A program made the position numbers and the translations under genes. From Chionoecetes opilio (Eukaryota; Arthropoda; Malacostraca; Decapoda; Majidae), in NCBI GenBank assembly GCA_016584305.1, contig JACEEZ010005922.1, positions 21,001 through 85,000 on the forward strand: DNA of 64,000 bases. Direction: 5' to 3'. Numbering within the stretch: position 1 is the first letter of the stretch; every line of letters begins with the position of its first letter. The notes under the pieces were generated by a model, which made no database searches, was not told the origin of the DNA, and saw nothing but the letters and a program-made list of their open reading frames with translations. Positions 55,881 through 64,000 of the stretch are shown one piece after another.

Positions 55881-58800
55881 ATCCCATACAGTTTACGACG
55901 ACAAATGAGTTATTATAGACTCCGTCACATGACTTACCTGTTTCACAACGGTGGTCACAGCCCCATCACTGAAAAGTCTAGAAAACTATCCCTGAATTTC
56001 CCCGCTGTGGGGAGTCACCTTGTCGTGGTGGCGGGGCTTGAAGCGTGGTCGACGGCGCCACCTCCTCTGGCGGCCTGCCTGCCATTGTTGGGTTCGGTGG
56101 CCGTCGGCCTCGTGGACCAAGCGCTCCCCCTTCGTCACTGGGAGGTGGAGCCTTCCGGTGATGTCGTCTTTATGCTTCCTCCCCCTTTCTCTCCTTTCTT
56201 AGGGCGATTCTAGGCCCGGTGAGACCCTTCTCTTCCGTCTCACGCTTCTTCTTCCTTTTATACTTCATGCTCCGCTCCCCACGTGTTTGCCGTGCGTGGC
56301 ATCCTGTATATTCCCCACACGCCCCTCTATCTGGAAGTTTGATTCCACCGGGGGGCGGGTTGTATTTCCCTTCGGTGGGCAACACGCTTTTTTTGGGTAG
56401 GGGGGGGGGGTTTAGAGGGTTTTTTCCAGGGGCGGCCCCGCTGATCAATCGTGGTTCATTTTTTTGGGGCTAGGGCCCAAAGCGGGGGTTGCCGGGTTGG
56501 GCACCGCATGGGTTCCCGGGGGGGGCTGCCCCACAAAAGGAAACTTCCCTCTACCCCGGGACCCTGTTGGTGAGGCCCCTTTCCCCAACAGCCAGCTTCC
56601 CCTCGGTTGGGCCCCGGGGGTTTTTGGGTGGGGGGGCGGGGGGAAGTGAAGTAATTTTGTTTATGTTAATACTAAAGTTTTAAACCCCCGGGCCCCCTGC
56701 CTCTCTCCCAAAGCCCCGCTTGTCCTGGGACTTCCCCCCATTGAATCCTCTCACTTCCCAAACCGGCCCCTTTTCCCAGGCCCGACGGGGCAAAGGGGGG
56801 CAGCCCCCCTTTCCCCTCCCCCTCCCCCGGGCGGGCGGTCCCCGCTTTAAAGGGACGCAGAAAAGGGATTTGGGGAGCGGCCTGGCCCTGGGGCCTTCTA
56901 CTTTGGACACCTTGTTTTCTGTCCCCGTGTCCCGGGGGGCCTTTGGGTAAATCCCGGAGAAAATTACTATTTTTTCCCAAGGGGCTTAGGGTGTTTTTTC
57001 GCCGCTTTTCCGCCCTTTTTTTTTGGGGTGACAAGGGACTCAAATAGGTGTTTACTAATTTTGCTGCGGCAGATAATGTTTCCCTTTTGCTTATGGGGAA
57101 ACCACAAAAGGGAAATTTGGAGCGAAAACATTACAGACCCAAAACTCATTCGCTCCGTAAATGTTGGAGACGGCCCTGATGACTACACCCCCAACACTTT
57201 TGAGAAAACTACTACATCTACTCCCCTGTCCCCAAAACCCCAACCCCTATTTTGGTACTTGGCGTATTATAAGGAGAGTTTTTGGAAATTTTTTTTCCTT
57301 TGGGGCGGCGCGGTTTTTGGGAGAAAAAAATTTGGGAAAATAAACCCCGGGAAGGCCACCTGAAAGGGTAGGGGCATGGGGGTTCTAATCCACCCAAGGA
57401 CCTACTCAGGCTCGGATGCCCCTTCCACATGCCCATCAACCCAAAGAAAAGCTTTTTTTGATACCATAAAACCTCATCCAAAATTCAAATTACCAGAAAA
57501 GGCGTAGTCACAACACAATTTCTTTGAGTTTTTCGGGGGCAGAAATACAAAACATGTCCCGGGAAAGAGTTCAACAGGTTAAAAGGGTCAGGGGAAAAGA
57601 AAAAACATGTCATTACCCCTTTTTTTTCAGGATCAAGTCTCCCCCGATTCCATCGGGGATCGGTCCCCCAGTCTCAAAAGATAAAAGCCTTTATCGACCG
57701 CCCAAATGCAGTGCTATGGGGGCTACAGTTTTGGGGCCCCATGGAAAAAAAAATTTTTTAAATCCCCCCCTCGCTGTGGTCGATGCTCGCTTTGGGGGCC
57801 CACCCACATTTGACTTTTTAACGCCCAACCCCTCCCTCTGTTTCCCACTCCCCGTTTTGATCACCCCCCCGGTTTTTTCCCCCAGTGTGGGACTTATAAA
57901 TTAAAGAAGACACCCTTTATTTGGCCAACCCCAAAAATTTTAATCGTTTTTGGGAGCGCCAGAAGAGAATTTTTCCCACAGACAAGCAGGGGGGGGAGGA
58001 AGCGGGACCTACGCCCCCGGGCGATGGCTGTTTTGCTTCTTCAAAGACCCCAAAATCAGCCCCTGCATTTTCCACCACCAATTCTTTTAAAACCTAACCC
58101 ACAAATTCCCAATGAAGAAAAGTTTTTTTGCTATTTCCCCGTTTTGTTCTGGGGGAGTCTGCTGACTCCCTCAAAATGACCTCCAACCCCCTCTCGTGTA
58201 GTGCTGCCGCACACGGGAAAAAATGAAAATAGTGACCCTCCTCAAAAGGGGCCCCCAAAAAACCCATCCTAATAAAGGTCCCCGAAAGCAAAACCTCCCC
58301 ATTCCAATGATCCTTAATTTCGGGGGCCCTTCCCTCCGGTTTAAAATACCCAATTGCTGGGGCGGGGAGGGGATGGATTTGGGGTACAATCACCTACGGG
58401 GAATAGGTGTGGGAGTACGGAGGGTGACCCCTTTAATACACGGGCCCCTTTTTACCACCCCGGGAAGCGGCTAGCGACCAGTTTCAAAAACCACCTAAAT
58501 TGGCAAAGGTGTCTCAAAAACTTTTTAAACAAACAAGTTTGATAGCCATCCCTGTAAAGAAATCTTCAAGACCCTCGTCGGGAGCTATCAGAAAACCTGA
58601 AGGGGTTAAATCTTCTGTCAAAAATCTGCATCTTTGGTGGGAATACGGTCTCTACTACTGCCGCGGGCCCCTCTTTGAGAACCCGTTTAAACTCGCCGGT
58701 GTACCAAGCGCCAACTGACACTGGGAATGTACAAAAAAAGTATTTACCTCTTCTACAACCCAGAAAAAAGTGCGGGGCTTTAAAATGGCGCAGCGTCTAA

Positions 58801-60360
58801 AAGCCGAAAGGGCCCTTCTCCCATCATCTTCACGCACGAATAACATCTTCAACCTCCAAGGGAAATTTTTCCCCCCCCGGGGATTACGTAAAAATTTGGG
58901 GGAGGAACTAGCCCTTCTCATCAACTTTTTTGGAAAACCCCAAAATTATCTTTTTTCAAAAAACAATGTAGGGCAGGGAAGGTGTCTTTTGCCCGACTTT
59001 TTTTTATACCTGCCCACCCACCCCCGGGTCCAGCAGGTGGGGGGTTTTGGGTGGTTGGGGCCCTTTTAAACCCATCGTGGGGATGCCCCCTTTAAATTTT
59101 GGGCCCACCCCGCTGAAATCACCCTTTGCGGGTTTAAGCGGTCTTTCCATTTTTCACAAGCCCCTACACTGTCTCCCTCAATATATCTCCCCCAAAAATT
59201 GGAGGGACATACCTCTCCAAGATTTTTAGGATCTTATCCCCACTTCCCCGTCCTTTTTTTTTTTCCTTTGGAGCCCGGGAATGGGCGGCATTTTCTGGGG
59301 GAAAATTCCACCAAAAATCGTCGCGGTGATTCTCTCGTAACTCTTAAGTGGCAAAAAAATTAAATTTAAAATTAAAACCCGGGGAAAACCAACATTTTCC
59401 ATTCGCAAGGGGGAAACTTTTGACGCATTGCCCCTGTCACTCTGCATTCCACTGTCCCCTCACTTCTCATGGGAGGGGGCCCGGGGGATTCCCCCCCTTC
59501 GGGAAAGGGGAACCTTACCCCATACTATTTAAAAGCAGTGTCCTCCCCCCCTTCCCAATGTCCCCCAAAAGGGTCCCTCTCTCGTGCAGACTGGGGGGTT
59601 TTTCAAAAGGCTTGTTTTTTTTTGAACATCATATAGATATTTTTCCCAACAATAGAGGGAGCCGTGGGATTATTTTGTGTCTCAAATTCCAAGGGGGGGG
59701 GGGGCGCCTCGCACACCCCCCGGCACATCGGGATCTTTCTCTCGCCCCCCCTTTTTTCCGTGGGGGACTCAGGCTGTACGGCGCGAGGATCCCCCCCGCC
59801 GTGCTGAACCCCAATACATTTCGGGGGCCAATTTTCAGAAAGACCTAAAAATATTTTTTTCCACGGGTTTAAAAGGCTAGATACAGACGGGTTATGAAAA
59901 AGTCCCCGCCCACTCCTTTTTGGGGGGCTTATAAAATTTACGATCTGTGCTCTACCCCGGTGCCCAAAGGGTTTTGGAAAAGAGTGGGGAAAAATGAAGG
60001 GGAAGTTTATCCCACCCCTCCCCTCCATTTTCAAATCGTTAATGGAGCCCCCTGTGGCAGCCCCCTTTGACTTTTGCAGAGGAATTTTTTTTCTCATTTT
60101 TGTCATTTGCGCAGACAGACCTTGCGTCTCCAAAGGGGCTAGGGAAAAGACTCCCGCCCAAGAACAGAGAGGCATAGATTTTTCATCCAAAAGGGGGGGA
60201 ATTTTTAAAATTTCTTTTTACATCTCGTAGCTAGTAAAGCCATAAAGGGTTTGCGCTGAAAACCCCCCCCCAGGCCAAATATGTCCATATGCGATGCTCT
60301 GCCCTCTAAGAGATGAGGGCCCCGATTTTTTTTGTTGAGCATCTATAAAAGGATCCCGGA

Positions 60361-61600
60361 TTGAAGGAACCTTCCCAAGTAGCTGGGGTGTGGGGGGTGG
60401 TGATCCCGATCCCCAAACCGGGAAAGGGCAAATTTCCCACCGCGATTATCCCGGGCCCCTATCCCCCAAATTCTTTTGTGTGTAAGTTATTCGAAAAAAT
60501 TTGGGAAATAGCGCTTGTATGGTTTTTTGGGAAGGGGAAATTTTTCTCCCGTTTTCCCGTGTGGATTCCGTAAGGGATCACTCCTACGGGAAACGCTTAT
60601 TTCCTTAAAAGGGCCCTCCATATGCGGGGCATTTGCCTCTCGACAACCAAAAAAAGGGACCATATTTTTCGGGGGCCTTGAAAAGGCTTCGACACGGCTT
60701 GGGGGACCGGTATATTGCAATCTCTGTATTAGTTTGGGCTAGGAAAGGGCTTTTGCCTGTGTTTCCCCCAGATTTTCCTGCCAACCGGGTTTTTTTAAGT
60801 TCGAGTTGGCAACTACTGTCTTCTGAACCACCCCCTTTCCGGGGGCCCTCCCCCAAGGGAGCGCTTTAGTGTAGCTCTGTTCGCTGTGGCCCTCAAAGGT
60901 ATTGTTGATGTACTGCCCCGAGGGGATTGTTAGTACTTTAAAACGTGGATGATTTACAATTTTTTTTGCTGCTTCCAGGGTGTCGGTTTGCCCGAGAGAA
61001 GACTTCAAATTGCTATTTTATAAAGTTTGTTAAAGGACGACGAAACGTGGCTTTCCGGGTTTTTTCCAACGAAGAAATGTAGCGGTTTATTTTTGGGGGG
61101 GAACCCGTGGGAAATTTATCCCGACCCAGACCTACATCTTTTTCGGGGAAAAGAATTAAACCCTGTAGGGAAAAAACCCCCCGGTTTTTTTTGGACTCAT
61201 TTTTGACAATAAACTGGGCTTGGGTTTCCCACCTTCGTGCTCTCAAAACTGACGGGCTCCGGACCATGGATCTACTGAAAATTTCCCCTCGCCACCCGCT
61301 GGGGGGGGGATCGAGCTTTCAAATCCTGTATCTTCACCGCTTTACTTATCCTTTCGAAGCTTGAATATTTAAAGTGAATTTTACTCCCCCTGCCACACCC
61401 ACCGGGGCTGCGGGGGGCTGGTTCGGTTTCATCATGTTGGGGTCCTCTGGCATCCGTCTGGTTCAGGTCTTCTCCCCCCCAGTCTATTGGTGGGTCTGGG
61501 GTCCCCCATTAGATCTTCAAGCCAGTCCCTTTCCCGTTTTTAAAATGTGGTATCGCCTCCAACGCCTCCCTGACTCAAAGCTTGGGCCCTCTGGGGGCTT
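60361..61600 (+). pseudogene. LINE reverse transcriptase remnant (copy 2)
   Basis: Motifs in shifting frames are VVIPIPKPGKGKF (60390), CKLFEKI (60483), FFSRF with a following G-RKGS (60540-60575), F-LEKA-like near 60670, and V-D-DL near 60945. Thumb-region WVSHLRALKT lies near 61215. These are the RT blocks of I/Jockey-type LINEs. Frame changes coincide with homopolymer runs. Confidence 0.78.
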
Positions 61601-61869
61601 GTGATTCAGGATCGCAACTTTACCCTGGGGCGAAGAAACTTTACCAAACCCCTTGGTTTTTCCAAATTTCACTATTAAAGGAGACGCTATCCTTCCCTGC
61701 TTTTCGGATTTTCCCGCTAGGGGTACGGCAAATCCGGGGCCCTGGCCCTTTTCCCAGAATTTTCCTTTTTCCAAAAACCTTCCGCTCCCCAAAAAGGGGC
61801 CTTTTTCCTCCTCAGGCTGAGCGTGCCCAGTTTTTAAAACCCCTTTTGCACACATCCCGAGTTCGGTCC

Positions 61870-62760
61870 CTGTTTTTACTGATGGTTTTTCCCAAAACAG
61901 AAAGAAGGGGTTGGATCGGGGGTCGTTTTTCCCTCGTTTTAAAAAAGGCGTTAGGGGCCCTTTCCCCGTGGGTTTTATCTGTTTTTTAAAGGCTGAAATA
62001 AATGCTTTTTATTGCTCTCATGATTATTTTTACCCTTCCGGATGTTTTCTTTACAATTTTTTTGTGATTCTTTAGTGCTCTTCAATCACTTGTAAATTTT
62101 TTTCTTTTTCCCCCCTCCGCTTTGGGCAATGCCCTCCTGGAATGGGTTTAATCTGCTCAAGAGGCGAGGCCGGACGGGTCAGCTTTTTTTTTGGGACCGG
62201 CCCCAGTTTGGTGTTGCCCCTTTTGAGGGAAACTGATGCCTTGGGGAAAAGCTGCAGCCCAGAAGACCACTCTACAAAATTTTGCAGGCCGGGTACGGAC
62301 CTCGCTCGGCAATCCATAATTTAAATTCCAACAGTTTTGGGAAAAAAAACGTTTGATTACCTTTTAGGCAAAAAAACTGCGGGACCATCCGCCAAAGTTA
62401 TCGGGACTGGGCTACTGGGGGTCTCCCCCCCGGAGAATTTGGGGGCTGCCCCCTTTGGCCCCATTGCGTATTTTTCACACTTTTATATCTCTGGTTTTCC
62501 CCATGGAGGGGGGCCACCCTCCTTACTGGGGGATGATTGTTTTTGGGCCCCTTAACCCGTGGGGGGCACTTGCTGGTCGGTGTCCCAGTCCCTTGGGGGC
62601 CCACGTGTCAATTTTTGGGCCCGGTGTCGCGGGTCGGGGCGGGGGCTTACCGTCTCCCCTGGCATTGGGAGAGAGTTTTTCTCTTTCCGGGGCTGAAGTC
62701 CTACTTTTTTTGAGAAAGGGTGGCCTTCTCAAAAAGTTTATGATGTTTTTTTTAAAATTA
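61870..62760 (+). pseudogene. LINE RNase H and C-terminal cysteine region (copy 2)
   Basis: VFTDGF near 61875 and a DS-ALQSLV-like stretch near 62070-62095 mark RNase H, with the PG-V motif near 62190-62215 and N--ADALG near 62225-62250. The region ends in a HPPY...GPL segment (62510-62560) that corresponds to the C-terminal zinc-binding region of such LINEs. Confidence 0.6.
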
Positions 62761-62945
62761 AATTTTTATTGTTTTTAATGTAAATTTTTTTCTTTTTTGT
62801 TTTTTCCCTAAATTTTAATATTTTTTTCATCCTTTTAAATTTTTTTTTTTTTTAGTTTTCTTTTCCTGTATCTTTTTTTAAAACAGGCGTCAATAAACCC
62901 CCCATTGCGGCGCCTTAAAACTATAATCAATCAATCCCTTTTCCC

Positions 62946-64000
62946 CCAATTTTTCATAATCTTGCCCAATTTTGGGGGGGGGGAAAAAAGCTGTGTTCCG
63001 CCCTTTTTATGTTTTGGGTCTAGGGTCCAGGTTGCAGTCTGGATCGGAAAGAAAACTAAATTTTTCTTCTGGCCTGTATACCCTCGGGGTTTACTCTAAC
63101 CTCCCCTACAGATGATAAACGAAAGGGAAAACTATAATCTTCCTCATCTCCACTAAATGGGCGCACGGATGGCTCTATGGTAACACCTTCAGTGAAGTCG
63201 GAAATACAGTCCCAGTGTTAGATGGTACGGCTTGAGAGTGAGTCGCCATGGTATGAGTTGTAACAGCTGTTAGAAGAGTACTGTTAATGTCAGTAATAGT
63301 AGGTTAAATAGTAGTAGCAGTAGTAGTAGTAGTAGCAGACACAACAGTTATCGTAGAATACTGCTTACCCCTCTCAGTGAAAGTTTATTTAAGTCTGGCG
63401 TTAAAGAATATACGAGTTATCCCGCCAGTAAACTTGATTCTTCTAAATCCATTGCTTGGTGACTAAAATAACGTAATAAGGTCAATTTTATATATCAATA
63501 ATTTACATATCAATTATATATATCAATAATTTTGCTTTCATCTTCACATTCAAGGCATTTGCTCGTGCCCTTCAATCTACAATTTGTTTTAATCATACAT
63601 AATGTTTTTACCTTTTGGGGGTAAGAACAAGAATAAGAAAAGCATGGAAATTAATTGCTTTTCCCAAAAAGACGTTTGAAAAAAATATATTAGTAAATTT
63701 TAATACGACTCTCATCATCGAGGTCAATAGTGATCCTGTATTATACTGCTTAATTCATACGTATAAGTCAAAAACATTACAAAATATTCATTTAGAGGTC
63801 ATGGTAAATGAAATACCGTACTGCTTATTAAAACACTTGTTGATACACACAGGCGACACTCCCATATAATAATAATAATGCCTACTCTCTCTCTTCTAAT
63901 GAACACTGTTGACTGAGGTTACATGTCAATTGGTACTGAGGCGATTAGTAATGAAGTCAAATGATCCCCAAGACAATTTCGATCTCAAGTCATATGAGAC
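62946..64000. other. Unassigned AT-rich sequence
   Basis: Smearing ends near 63,060. A (GTA)n microsatellite lies at 63301-63345 and an ATATCAATAATT tandem at 63490-63530. The 84-codon plus frame 63615-63869 (MGVRTRIRKAWKLIAF...) matches nothing I recognise. Confidence 0.5.
63301..63345. repeat. (GTA)n microsatellite
   Basis: AGTAGTAGCAGTAGTAGTAG-type trinucleotide run of about 40 bp. Confidence 0.9.

Larger units (their letters stand above)
55999..62945 (+). mobile_element. Non-LTR retrotransposon (RNase-H-bearing LINE), copy 2, ~6.9 kb
   Basis: Same element and orientation as 6232-13115. The first 390 bp are clean: GGGGAGTCACCTTGTCGTGG, GGCGGGGCTTGAAGCGTGGT, then a long C-rich 5' UTR. The remainder is smeared. 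RT (60361-61600), RNase H (61870-62330) and the terminal TATAATCAATCAAT (62918-62937) are at matching distances to copy 1. It is full length. Insertion was at or near the gag end of Gypsy 2. Confidence 0.8.

Overview
This window looks like animal repeat DNA, most likely from an arthropod and plausibly a decapod crustacean. It is a graveyard of nested transposable elements, and I found no host gene. The arthropod call rests on the element mix (Polinton/Maverick, Gypsy and BEL-type LTR elements, hAT, Mutator-like, RNase-H-bearing LINEs, a tRNA-derived SINE) and dense microsatellites. The decapod call rests mainly on an RTE-type retrotransposon tail whose protein resembles copies I associate with shrimp genomes. 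It is an inference, not a search result.

Region by region. 1-3100 is GC-rich, noisy sequence ending in a ~130-bp minisatellite. 4200-35000 reads best as the carcass of one Polinton/Maverick DNA transposon on the minus strand: an integrase remnant at 4.9-5.6 kb, a minor capsid (penton-like) remnant at 21.3-23.5 kb, and a family-B DNA polymerase at 31.7-35.0 kb. It is split by later arrivals: a Mutator-like transposase fragment (4.2-4.8 kb), a ~6.9-kb LINE (6.2-13.1 kb), a 3.3-kb terminal-inverted-repeat element carrying a CXC-type cysteine-rich protein (13.6-21.3 kb, present twice), a 1.1-kb hAT element inside the capsid gene, an 8-kb Gypsy element (23.57-31.61 kb), and an RTE tail inside the polymerase gene. 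The Gypsy element itself holds a 3.5-kb LTR-like element, which in turn holds three copies of a hairpin-flanked ~415-bp repeat, so nesting is four deep. Target-site duplications confirm several junctions.

36.0-37.6 kb holds fragments of another Gypsy gag-protease region broken by a tRNA-derived SINE. 37.62-38.36 kb is a large fold-back palindrome. 39.2-55.9 kb is a second main Gypsy-type element on the minus strand (gag, protease, RT, RNase H, integrase, possible envelope-like remnant). It was split by a 3.3-kb DNA transposon with an unclassified DDE-type transposase and a 5-bp target duplication, and by a BEL/Pao-like LTR element in the protease. A second ~6.9-kb LINE copy fills 56.0-62.95 kb. 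The end of the window is AT-rich and unassigned.

Base quality is strikingly mosaic. About 1-2.3, 5.7-17.98, 47.6-54.3 and 56.4-63.1 kb are 'smeared': bases are replaced by their neighbours and homopolymers are inflated, so reading frames there are unreliable. At ~17,984 a smeared copy of a 4.4-kb stretch abuts a clean copy of the same stretch. That looks like an assembly or gap-filling duplication rather than biology. All coding regions listed are broken and should be read as transposon fossils.
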